A stretch of DNA of 16,678 bases from an uncultured Chloroflexota bacterium (GTDB lineage: Bacteria > Chloroflexota > Anaerolineae > Anaerolineales > Villigracilaceae). The notes below the pieces were generated by a model, which saw only the letters and a list, made by a program, of their open reading frames with translations, had not been told where the DNA came from and did no database searches. Positions 7,509-14,764 of this stretch are shown in pieces. Every line of letters starts with the position of its first letter. The stretch's first letter is position 1. A program made the position numbers and the translations under genes. Location of the stretch: NCBI GenBank assembly GCA_903837815.1, contig CAILWD010000504.1, positions 1 to 16,678 of the forward strand. The letters run 5' to 3'.

Positions 7509-8321
7509 ATGTCTGACAGAAAATACTATTGGTGGCACGAAATGACCGGTCCGGAGGTGATTGATTTTGCCAAGACCAAAAGCGACATCGCCATCCTGCC
7601 CATTGGCGCGATCGAACAGCACGGTCCGCACGCGCCCAATGGTGTTGACGCCTTCAATGCCAAAGGCATTGCCGAATTAGTGGCAAAGAAGACAGATGTA
7701 ATGCTGTTGCCCTGGTTCTTCTATGGCTCACACCCCTATCATCATCACTACATGCCAGGCACCATCCCATTGAGTTACGACACGCACATCGCCATGCTCG
7801 TGGATGTCATCAAGGGCGCGTCAGTGACCGGTTATAACAAGTTCATCATCCTCTCCGCGCATGGGCAGGTCTCCACCACGCTAGTGGCGGTGCATAAATT
7901 GGGGTTGGAAGGGCACTTCACACTGTCCCTGCATTGGTACGACTTCCTGCGCGATAACAAGGACGCGCTGATCGATTACATGTGGCACGCCGAAGAAGCC
8001 GAGACTTCGATGGGCTTGTACCTGTACCCGGAATACATTGACATGAGTAAAGCCGATGCAGGCGGCGGCGAACCGCTCGTGGATCGCAAGTTCATCATCG
8101 CCCCCGGACAAATGCCCAAGCCCGGCATGATGTATCACTTTGAGGGCACGTTTGCCCGTCCCGAATACAAGGAACTCAAGAACGGCATCATCGGTGACGC
8201 GCGCAATGCCACGCTGGAAAAGGGCGAGAAGATCACCACCCGCACGGTGGACCACATTGTGGCGTTGATCGAAGATATCAAGGCGCGCTGGCCCATTGGC
8301 GTAAAGCCTCCGGTGAAGTAA
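7509..8321 (+). CDS. Creatininase-family amidohydrolase/hydrolase
   Basis: A 270-residue creatininase-family metallohydrolase. Metal-site motifs are EQHGPH with E36 and H38, D47 (NGVDAFNA), H118 (SAHGQ, where GHGGN is more usual) and E165 in HAEEAETS. A His-rich segment PYHHH is at 76-80. The family includes creatininase, mycofactocin peptidase MftE, riboflavin-pathway FAPy deformylase ArfB and the inositol-pathway hydrolase IolN, which opens a keto-inositol ring. In a sugar-type operon a ring-opening or amide/lactone-type hydrolysis is more plausible than creatinine use, but this is inference. AAAGGAG at 7496-7502 supports the start. Confidence 0.87.
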   Translation: MSDRKYYWWHEMTGPEVIDFAKTKSDIAILPIGAIEQHGPHAPNGVDAFNAKGIAELVAKKTDVMLLPWFFYGSHPYHHHYMPGTIPLSYDTHIAMLVDVIKGASVTGYNKFIILSAHGQVSTTLVAVHKLGLEGHFTLSLHWYDFLRDNKDALIDYMWHAEEAETSMGLYLYPEYIDMSKADAGGGEPLVDRKFIIAPGQMPKPGMMYHFEGTFARPEYKELKNGIIGDARNATLEKGEKITTRTVDHIVALIEDIKARWPIGVKPPVK

Positions 8322-8505
8322 AGGCTGACTACCGGCGAATCAGGCTTGGGGGTGAGTCTGAGGCGCAGGTCGTTCATCTTATTTCAAGCCTTATGCAAAT
8401 CTCTGAAAGTAGACCGCCGACCACTGACCGCGATCTGCCGTCGGCGGTCGATTACGAAGAGATAAATGATTTGCGTAAGTCAAACACTTAAAGGATGACA
8501 GCATC
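8322..8505. repeat. Intergenic gap with REP-like palindromic element, copy B
   Basis: This is the longest gap inside the operon (184 bases). At 8412-8421 and 8440-8449 it carries perfect 10-bp inverted arms, GACCGCCGAC and GTCGGCGGTC, around an 18-base loop, related to copy A. A weaker pair, AGGCTTG (8342-8348) and CAAGCCT (8385-8391), lies upstream. No T-run follows either, and no convincing promoter was seen, so whether the downstream genes have a separate promoter is open. Confidence 0.65.
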
Positions 8506-9282
8506 ATGAAACTCAAAGACAAGGTATCCATCATCACCGGCGCGGCGCAGGGGATCGGGTTGGCGTGTGCGCAGGAATTTGCCCGGGAGGGGGCAAAGGT
8601 CGTTTTGGCAGACGTCAATCATGGGACGGGGGAAGAAGCGGCGAAGCAAATCCGCAGTGATGGTGGGGAGGCGGTCTTTGTCCGGTGCGATGTAAGTAAA
8701 AAGGATCAAGTGGAAGGATTGGTAAGAGAAACGGTCGCGCATTTTGGGTGGATTGATGTGGTGGTCAATAACGCGGGCGTGAATCACAGCGCGAACTTCT
8801 TTGACATTACCGAAGAGGATTGGGACTGGGTCATCAGTGTGGACTTGAAGGGCGCCTTCCTGCTGACGCAGGCGGCTGCGCGGGTGATGGTGGAGAAGAA
8901 AACGCATGGGGCTGTCATCAACTTTTCATCCGTCATGGCGGTGATGGCTTTGGCAGATCAGGTTCCTTACTGCGCGGCGAAGGGCGGTGTGAATCAAATG
9001 ACCAAGGCAATGGCGCTGGCGCTTTCCGATTATGGAATCCGCGTCAATGCCATTGGACCAGGTCCCGTGATGACCGATTTGATGAAGCGGGTCGTCAACA
9101 ACAAAGAGAAGGAAGCTGAACTGCTCGCCCGTATGCCGTTGGGACGCATTGCCGAATGCCGCGAGATTGCCACTGTGGCTGTGTTTCTCGCGAGCGATGA
9201 TTCGAGTTTCTTCACAGGGCAATGCCTGTACCCCGATGGTGGGCGGATGATTCAGGCATTTTCACGCAAGCAGGAAAAATAG
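8506..9282 (+). CDS. Short-chain dehydrogenase/reductase (SDR), second of two
   Basis: A 258-residue classical SDR with TGAAQGIG (11-18), NNAG (88-91), catalytic S142, and Y155/K159 (YCAAK). An acidic residue, D36, follows the second strand (VLADVN), which points to NAD(H). It is not a close copy of the first SDR in the operon, so the two probably act on different steps. Substrates of comparable SDRs are sugars, polyols or 3-hydroxy acids. AAGGAT at 8491-8496 is the ribosome-binding site. The next gene starts 3 bases after its stop. Confidence 0.89.
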   Translation: MKLKDKVSIITGAAQGIGLACAQEFAREGAKVVLADVNHGTGEEAAKQIRSDGGEAVFVRCDVSKKDQVEGLVRETVAHFGWIDVVVNNAGVNHSANFFDITEEDWDWVISVDLKGAFLLTQAAARVMVEKKTHGAVINFSSVMAVMALADQVPYCAAKGGVNQMTKAMALALSDYGIRVNAIGPGPVMTDLMKRVVNNKEKEAELLARMPLGRIAECREIATVAVFLASDDSSFFTGQCLYPDGGRMIQAFSRKQEK

Positions 9283-9285
9283 TTC

Positions 9286-9723
9286 ATGCCGCGTGTAACT
9301 CTCGCTGAAAAGCCCTCTTACGAGCACAGCCATTCCATGCTGATTCGCGCGACCGATATCAATTACGGCGGACACTTGGGTAATGAGACGTTGCTCGGGT
9401 TGGTGCATGAGGCGCGCGCGCATTTTCTTAAAGCGGTGAATTTCATCACCATCATTGGCGGGAAACAGACTGTCGGCTTGGTTGCCAACTATAAAGCGGA
9501 AGGCTTCGCACATGAAGAAGTGACTGTGGAAAGCCAAATTGATGAACTCGGTCAGAAATCCTTTCGCTTGTTTCATCGCATCCAGCGGGGGGAGCAGGTG
9601 ATTGCGCTTGTAGAGATGGGTATGGTGGCGTACTCGTATTCCAAACGCACCCCAGTCCACCTGCCGACAGAATTTTTGAACGGATTACAGGAATATCGAA
9701 AAATGAAAACGGAGAACACCTGA
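9286..9723 (+). CDS. Hotdog-fold (4HBT) thioesterase-like protein
   Basis: A 145-residue single hotdog domain. The N-terminal segment with D24 and H30 (DINYGGHLGNE) corresponds to the active-site loop of 4-hydroxybenzoyl-CoA/YbgC-type thioesterases. Such proteins hydrolyse acyl-CoA or other thioesters. Its stop overlaps the next start by one base (TGATG at 9721-9725), so it is coupled to the FucI-like gene. A thioesterase is unexpected in a sugar-type operon; it could release a product acid from CoA or clear a thioester side product made by the thiol-transfer enzymes. No function is proven. Confidence 0.82.
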   Translation: MPRVTLAEKPSYEHSHSMLIRATDINYGGHLGNETLLGLVHEARAHFLKAVNFITIIGGKQTVGLVANYKAEGFAHEEVTVESQIDELGQKSFRLFHRIQRGEQVIALVEMGMVAYSYSKRTPVHLPTEFLNGLQEYRKMKTENT

Positions 9724-11138
9724 TGAATATTTCCAAGATCGCCTTAATGACTTTTGGAGACGCGCGGCAGCATGAGTGGAACAATCTGTTTCGCGGGTTG
9801 ACTGAACCGCGTCATCAGCGCAGTATCGAGTATTTCAAGAACCTGCCCGTTGAGTTGCATTACTTTGAAGAGGTTGCCCGCACGCAGGATGAAATTGACG
9901 CTCAGGTGGATGAACTTAAATCAAAAGGAGTCACGGCGTTCATCGCGCATGTCCCATGCTGGACATCGCCCAATCTCGTTGTGCGCGGCGTGCAACGCAT
10001 GAACCTGCCTACAGCGTTAGTCTCGAATCGTGAGCCTGCCACGCATGGTACGGTCGGCTTGCTGGGCGCGGGCGGCGCATTGGATCAGATCGGATATCCA
10101 CATCTGCGCGTGCGTGAAAGTTTCGACGCGCCCATATTGGGAGAAAAAGTTTTACCATTTGCGCGGGCGGCTTCTGCCATCGCCGCCTTGCGCGGACAAG
10201 TCTTCGGTCTCTTCGGCGGGCGTTCGCTTGGCATTGACACGGGGACAATTGACCCCATGCAATGGCGGCGCAAATTCGGCGTGGATGTGGAACACATTGA
10301 CCAGTTGGAAATCATCCGCCGCGCCGAATTGGTGGATTCGGAACAGGCTGGCAAAATGGTCAAATGGCTCGAGCGCACGATGGGCTCGGTGGATTACGAT
10401 GATAAAAAGTTGACGCCCGAAAAACTGGGCTTTCAATCGCAGTGTTACATTGCCACACGCCAGATCATCAACGAGAAGAAACTGAATTTCATCGCCATTC
10501 AATGCATGCCCGACCTGACCAACCTGTATGTGCCGCAGTGCATTTCCGCCGCGCTCCTGCCCGGACCGTATGATCAGGATGGGGAACAGCAACCCGTTCC
10601 AATGGCGTGTGAAGCGGATGGCGACGGCGCCCTCACCATGCAGATTCTAAATCTCATCTCCAACGGTCAGCCTACTTTATTTGGCGATCTAAGTTATCTC
10701 GATGAAGACAACCTCACGTTATATATTCCCAATTGCGGAGCGATGTGCAGTTGGTACGCGGGACGCTCCGCCAAGCCTGAAGAAAATCTCGCGCAGATTC
10801 AACTCCGTCCATCGTTCCGACCTGGAGGCGGAGCCACGGTCTACTTCAAAGCCGCGCCTGGTCCCGTTACTCTGGCACGACTCTCCCGACGGGCGGGCGA
10901 ATACGTGATGGTTATTTTCACGGGTGAAGCCATCGAACCGTCACCAACAGCCTACGCCGATTTTGTAAAAGCGCGCGGCAGTCATCAACTACCGACGATG
11001 TTCGTCCATGCGGATGTGAACTTTGACAACCTGGTTCAGGAATTCGGCTCCAATCACATCTCTGGCGTCGCTGGCGATTATGTGGATGAGTTACTGCACA
11101 TTTGCAAACTGTTCGATATTCAGCCCATCATTTTATAA
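9723..11138 (+). CDS. L-fucose/L-arabinose isomerase-like protein
   Basis: A 471-residue member of the FucI/AraA-like fold. It is shorter than FucI proper (about 590 residues) and belongs to the fucose-isomerase-like group. The manganese ligands appear conserved: E298 (ACEADGD), D322 (LFGDLSY) and H445 (GSNHISGVAGD), matching E337, D361 and H528 of E. coli FucI. It should therefore be a working aldose-ketose isomerase, or act on a related polyhydroxy compound. GGAG at 9711-9714 precedes the start, which overlaps the thioesterase stop by one base. Similar proteins are often annotated only as L-fucose isomerase-like; the substrate is unknown and the absence of fucose kinase or fuculose aldolase speaks against plain fucose use. 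Confidence 0.87.
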   Translation: MNISKIALMTFGDARQHEWNNLFRGLTEPRHQRSIEYFKNLPVELHYFEEVARTQDEIDAQVDELKSKGVTAFIAHVPCWTSPNLVVRGVQRMNLPTALVSNREPATHGTVGLLGAGGALDQIGYPHLRVRESFDAPILGEKVLPFARAASAIAALRGQVFGLFGGRSLGIDTGTIDPMQWRRKFGVDVEHIDQLEIIRRAELVDSEQAGKMVKWLERTMGSVDYDDKKLTPEKLGFQSQCYIATRQIINEKKLNFIAIQCMPDLTNLYVPQCISAALLPGPYDQDGEQQPVPMACEADGDGALTMQILNLISNGQPTLFGDLSYLDEDNLTLYIPNCGAMCSWYAGRSAKPEENLAQIQLRPSFRPGGGATVYFKAAPGPVTLARLSRRAGEYVMVIFTGEAIEPSPTAYADFVKARGSHQLPTMFVHADVNFDNLVQEFGSNHISGVAGDYVDELLHICKLFDIQPIIL

Positions 11139-11149
11139 AAGGACGCGCC

Positions 11150-12289
11150 ATGAACCGCAGGGAAATTTTTACCGCTACTCTCAATCATCAACAACCCGAA
11201 CGCGTGCTGGTGGATTACGGCAAGCATATCGGCTCGTTTCACATCAATGCCTACAAAATGCTCAAGGAAAAACTTGGCATTCAAACCGAGAGCAAAATCC
11301 TTGACCGCATGGCGCAAAATGTCGTGCTGGATGAAGATGTCTGCCAACGGCTCGGCATTGACTTCCGCTGGGTTGTGCCAAATTGGGTGGGCGTGCGCGA
11401 CGTGGAGATCGACGGTGAGCGCGGCTATATTGACATGTGGCAGACCCCGCACAAGTGGACGGACGTGGGTCAGTATTACGCCATCCATTCATCGCCGTTC
11501 AACATGGAAACCCTGACCCAAGCCGACATTGACAACTTCCCCTGGCCCCAGCCAGACCCAACCATGTTCACAGGCTTGCGCGAACAGGCAAAATACTGGC
11601 ATGAAAATACGGACTACGTCGTCGGCGCGGATGGCATCAAAGTGGGGATTCTACAAACCGCTTCGCAACTACGGGGATACGATAAACTGTTCCTCGACTT
11701 TTCCATCAACCCAGACATTGCCCACCGCTTTCTGGACAGGTTATCCGAGTCCATCAACGCCATGTACCGTCAATACATGCAGGTAGTTGGTGATTATGTG
11801 CAAGTGATGGTCATCACCGACGATCAAGGCACACAAAACTCATTAATGATCTCGCCCAAAATGTTCCGCGAGTTTATCAAGCCGCGCCTCAAGTCGCTGA
11901 TCGAAACCATCAAATCCACAGCGGATGTGAAAGTCTTCATGCACTGTGATGGCGCCATCACCAAGATCATCCCCGACCTGATCGAAATCGGCGTCGACAT
12001 CCTCAACCCAGTTCAAACCGTCGTCAAAGGCTTTGATGATACGCAAGCGCTCAGGGAACAATTCGGAAATCAGATCTGCTTTCACGGTGGCATGGACGTT
12101 CAACAAGTGCTTCCCAACTACACCCCCGAACAGATCCGCGCGGAAGTTGCCCGCCGTATCCGCGACCTCGGCTCGAACGGCGGCTACATCATCGCTCCAT
12201 GCCATAACATCAACATAGATATTCCGCTCGAAAATGTGACGACCATGTTCGAAGCGGCAAAAGAGTTCGGGCAATATCCTTTGAAATAA
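11150..12289 (+). CDS. UroD/MtaA-superfamily zinc methyltransferase-like protein
   Basis: A 379-residue protein of the uroporphyrinogen decarboxylase superfamily. It carries the His-X-Cys...Cys zinc signature of the MtaA/MtbA methyltransferase branch: H265 and C267 (FMHCDG) and C351 (IAPCHN). Heme-pathway UroD lacks this zinc site, so it is unlikely to make coproporphyrinogen. MtaA-type enzymes move methyl groups between a corrinoid protein and a thiol such as coenzyme M. No corrinoid protein is visible in the window. With the MetE-like gene it suggests methyl or alkyl transfer in the pathway. AAAAGGA at 11137-11143 fixes the start at 11150; an ATG at 11102 lies within the preceding gene. Confidence 0.87.
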   Translation: MNRREIFTATLNHQQPERVLVDYGKHIGSFHINAYKMLKEKLGIQTESKILDRMAQNVVLDEDVCQRLGIDFRWVVPNWVGVRDVEIDGERGYIDMWQTPHKWTDVGQYYAIHSSPFNMETLTQADIDNFPWPQPDPTMFTGLREQAKYWHENTDYVVGADGIKVGILQTASQLRGYDKLFLDFSINPDIAHRFLDRLSESINAMYRQYMQVVGDYVQVMVITDDQGTQNSLMISPKMFREFIKPRLKSLIETIKSTADVKVFMHCDGAITKIIPDLIEIGVDILNPVQTVVKGFDDTQALREQFGNQICFHGGMDVQQVLPNYTPEQIRAEVARRIRDLGSNGGYIIAPCHNINIDIPLENVTTMFEAAKEFGQYPLK

Positions 12290-12321
12290 CCCTTTCATCC
12301 CAAACAACAAGGAGAAGAACC

Positions 12322-13098
12322 ATGTTTGAAAACACACTCAAAACAAAACTTCAAGCAGGAAAGAAAACTGTCGGTGCGTGGGCGCAACTTGCCAGCCCGT
12401 TCACGGCAGAAATTATGAGTTCGGCGGGCTTCGACTGGCTCATGCTCGACCATGAACACGCACCCGGCGACTTCCTCAATCTCATCAGCCAAATTCAAGC
12501 CATGAAAGGCACAAACTGTACTCCTCTTGTTCGCGCCTCGTGGAATGACTTTGTCGCCATCAAACGCATTTTGGATGCGGGCGCGCACGGCATCTTGATC
12601 CCCTACGTCAACACCCGCGCCGAAGCGGAGCTGGCAGTCAAGGCGTGCAAATATCCAATGGAAGGGATTCGTGGAGTTGCCGCCAGTCCGCGCGCGGTAG
12701 GTTACGGTCAAAACTCCGGCAACTATTTGCAACGCGCCAACAGTCAAATCTTAATTTTGATTGCTGTCGAAACCCCCGAAGCCGTTTCCAATCTCGATGA
12801 AATCCTACAAGTTCAAGGACTTGACGGAATCTTCATCGGACCAATGGATCTGGCGTCTTCGATGGGCTATCTGGGAAACCCCGCTCAATCCGAAGTGCAA
12901 GCCGAGATAAAGAAAATTGAAGAAAAGGTTATTGCCAGCGGAAAAATTCTGGTCACAACCACCAACACCTGGGAGCAGGCGCAAAAATTATTCGAGCGCG
13001 GTTATCAAATGCTCATGCTTATGGCAGATGGCATTACACTCTCCACACTGGCAACCCAAAAAGTCAAGCAATTCCGTGATGCCTACCCAGACGGATAA
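12322..13098 (+). CDS. HpcH/HpaI-family class II aldolase
   Basis: A 258-residue HpcH/HpaI aldolase. H46 (LDHEHA), R71, E150 (AVETPEAV) and D176 (GPMDLASS) are each one residue offset from H45, R70, E149 and D175 of E. coli HpcH, so metal and catalytic residues are complete. Family enzymes split 2-keto-3-deoxy or 4-hydroxy-2-keto acids into pyruvate (or a related 2-keto acid) and an aldehyde. It is the last gene before the terminator and probably performs the carbon-carbon cleavage that feeds central metabolism. No dehydratase that would make a 2-keto-3-deoxy acid is seen in the window, so the route to its substrate is incomplete. AAGGAG at 12309-12314 is the ribosome-binding site. Confidence 0.9.
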   Translation: MFENTLKTKLQAGKKTVGAWAQLASPFTAEIMSSAGFDWLMLDHEHAPGDFLNLISQIQAMKGTNCTPLVRASWNDFVAIKRILDAGAHGILIPYVNTRAEAELAVKACKYPMEGIRGVAASPRAVGYGQNSGNYLQRANSQILILIAVETPEAVSNLDEILQVQGLDGIFIGPMDLASSMGYLGNPAQSEVQAEIKKIEEKVIASGKILVTTTNTWEQAQKLFERGYQMLMLMADGITLSTLATQKVKQFRDAYPDG

Positions 13099-13113
13099 CC
13101 TCCACCTATCACA

Positions 13114-13140
13114 GACCGCCGCCCTAGGCGGTCGATTTTT
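13114..13140 (+). terminator. Intrinsic terminator of the catabolic operon
   Basis: A 7-bp GC-rich stem (GACCGCC at 13114-13120 and GGCGGTC at 13127-13133) with a 6-base loop is followed by a T-run at 13136-13140. It lies 15 bases after the aldolase stop. The arms share the GACCGCC/GGCGGTC motif of palindrome copy B. Confidence 0.85.
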
Positions 13141-13160
13141 ATAATAGCCTCAAGGACAAT

Positions 13161-14039
13161 ATGAACAAAAAAGGATTGGTCTTCGCCGTCGGGGCTTACA
13201 TCTGCTGGGGGCTCTTCCCTATCTATTGGAAACAACTGCAACACGTCAGTGCCTTGCAGATCATCGCACATCGCATTGTTTGGGCATTTTTATTTACATG
13301 CATCATCTTGCTTATCTTGAAACAGATCAATTCCATAAAACGTGCGTTTCGCTTCAAAACCATTTTGATATACAGCCTCGCCGCCGCGCTCATTGCAGGC
13401 AACTGGCTCGTTTACGTTTGGGCGGTCAATCACAACTACATAATTGAAGCCAGTCTCGGCTACTTCATCAACCCATTGATTAGCGTACTGATGGGCGTAG
13501 TCATCTTGCGTGAACATCTCCGTAAACTGCAATGGTTTTCAATAGTTTTGGCTGGCATTGGCGTAATCTCACTCACCCTCGTATACGGGCGTATCCCGTG
13601 GGTCGCCCTCACTCTCGCACTCACCTTTAGCCTGTATGGGTTGATCAAAAAACTCGCCCCGCTTCCCGCTCTCCTCGGTCTGACCATCGAAACCAGCATC
13701 CTTTTCCTCCCCGCATTTCTATACCTGTATTACCAAAACTCAATCGGCAACAGCACCTTCCTGCACCTCAACCGCACCACAGACATCTTTCTCATCGGCG
13801 CAGGCATCATCACCACCCTCACCCTCTACATGTTCTCTGCCGCTGCCAAAACCTTAACGCTTACCATTATTGGGTTACTCGAATATATCGCCCCCACACT
13901 TGCCTTCCTCACTGGCATCATCCTCTACAAAGAACCCTTCGATATCTCACGCCTAATCGGATTCACCCTCATCTGGATCGCCCTCCTAATTCTCACGCTG
14001 GGTAATTTCCTCCCTGCCTCTTCCCAACAGGAAATTTAA
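13161..14039 (+). CDS. rarD: RarD-type EamA/DMT-superfamily permease
   Basis: A 292-residue, very hydrophobic protein with about ten membrane helices, close to the length of E. coli RarD (296). RarD hallmarks include AYICWGLFPIYWK near the N-terminus, AHRIVWAF, and NWLVYVWAVNH followed by EASLGYFINPL. It belongs to the drug/metabolite transporter superfamily in the inner membrane; the RarD transport substrate is not established. It follows the operon terminator and has its own ribosome-binding site (AAGGA at 13152-13156), so it is probably a separate transcription unit. A role in uptake for the catabolic operon is possible but not supported by an operator. Confidence 0.9.
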   Translation: MNKKGLVFAVGAYICWGLFPIYWKQLQHVSALQIIAHRIVWAFLFTCIILLILKQINSIKRAFRFKTILIYSLAAALIAGNWLVYVWAVNHNYIIEASLGYFINPLISVLMGVVILREHLRKLQWFSIVLAGIGVISLTLVYGRIPWVALTLALTFSLYGLIKKLAPLPALLGLTIETSILFLPAFLYLYYQNSIGNSTFLHLNRTTDIFLIGAGIITTLTLYMFSAAAKTLTLTIIGLLEYIAPTLAFLTGIILYKEPFDISRLIGFTLIWIALLILTLGNFLPASSQQEI

Positions 14040-14106
14040 CCTGCTTCCTCTGACCTTCTTTCATTTTGAATTATTCTTCAAGCAGCGCTGAAATTCGCAG
14101 ATAAAA

Positions 14107-14137
14107 ATGGGGCCGTCCAAAAGGTGGACAGCCCCAT
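14107..14137 (-). terminator. Intrinsic terminator for the minus-strand genes
   Basis: The arms 14107-14119 and 14125-14137 pair with a single C/A mismatch around a 5-base loop (ATGGGGC and GTCCA on the left, TGGAC and GCCCCAT on the right). Read on the minus strand the hairpin is followed by TTTTTAT, so it terminates the two genes transcribed leftward, 51 bases after the small gene's stop. On the plus strand no T-run follows, so it is at best weak for rarD. Confidence 0.87.
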
Positions 14138-14188
14138 AAGTGATTACCATAGTTTGTAAAAAAATTCTTGTATATACAGATCACTCCA

Positions 14189-14737
14189 TCATGAATATTC
14201 GTACATCCAAAGTCTGGTCGCCATCTCCAGATCTCGACCCGCCAGCGCCCTCCAAGCCAGCGATAGTTCCAGGTCAAACAAATGACCTCCATTCAAGACA
14301 GACAGTTCATGGACACTCACATTTCTGGGGAGAAGTAACAAAGGTTGACACTCTGCAAATTGAGACAACCGGTTTTGTTTGCCGTCCTTAATTCGGCGTA
14401 TATCGGCAGGCGAAAGCGGTGAAAAGATAATCTTTACACTGCTGTCACCAGATGTGCAGATCAAAGATTGAGGTTCTTCAAACATTTCAAGAACCTGTAA
14501 TTTTAGATCATAGCCGCAAACTTTTGAGGCAGTCTTGTTGAGCCATCCCAAAGGATCGGTGACCTGAACATTTTGAGCCAGATGTTCACGTTTGATCTTC
14601 AAATCCTGAACCGCCCAAAGAACCACCTGTTCGCGCAGGCTGTCAATCGACTTTCTTTGTCGTTCATTTCCCATACTGATCAATGCTCCAAAAAAGATTA
14701 CAGCGGACGCCACTACAATGGCAAGTAATATTTCCAT
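14189..14737 (-). CDS. Membrane-anchored hypothetical protein
   Basis: A 182-residue protein of no recognised family. Residues 2-22 form one hydrophobic helix (EILLAIVVASAVIFFGALIS), followed by a charged stretch rich in Arg, Lys and Glu. The rest is a soluble domain of about 150 residues, so it is probably a type I- or signal-anchor-like membrane protein whose sidedness is not decided. AAAGGAAAA lies 8-9 bases before the start, within the 27-base gap after the large surface-protein gene, so the two probably share a transcript that ends at the terminator on its left. A functional link to the surface protein is inferred from position only. Confidence 0.75.
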   Translation of the reverse strand: MEILLAIVVASAVIFFGALISMGNERQRKSIDSLREQVVLWAVQDLKIKREHLAQNVQVTDPLGWLNKTASKVCGYDLKLQVLEMFEEPQSLICTSGDSSVKIIFSPLSPADIRRIKDGKQNRLSQFAECQPLLLLPRNVSVHELSVLNGGHLFDLELSLAWRALAGRDLEMATRLWMYEYS

Positions 14738-14764
14738 TTTTTTTGATTTTCCTTTTCTTTTTTA

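Noticed and set aside
11150..12289. Heme-pathway uroporphyrinogen decarboxylase (hemE)
   Set aside because: It carries the His-X-Cys...Cys zinc signature of the methyltransferase branch, and no other heme gene is nearby.
13140..13145. TATAAT as the -10 of a rarD promoter
   Set aside because: It overlaps the terminator tail, and the bases 17 positions upstream are the GC-rich hairpin, with no resemblance to a -35 box. It could still act with another factor.
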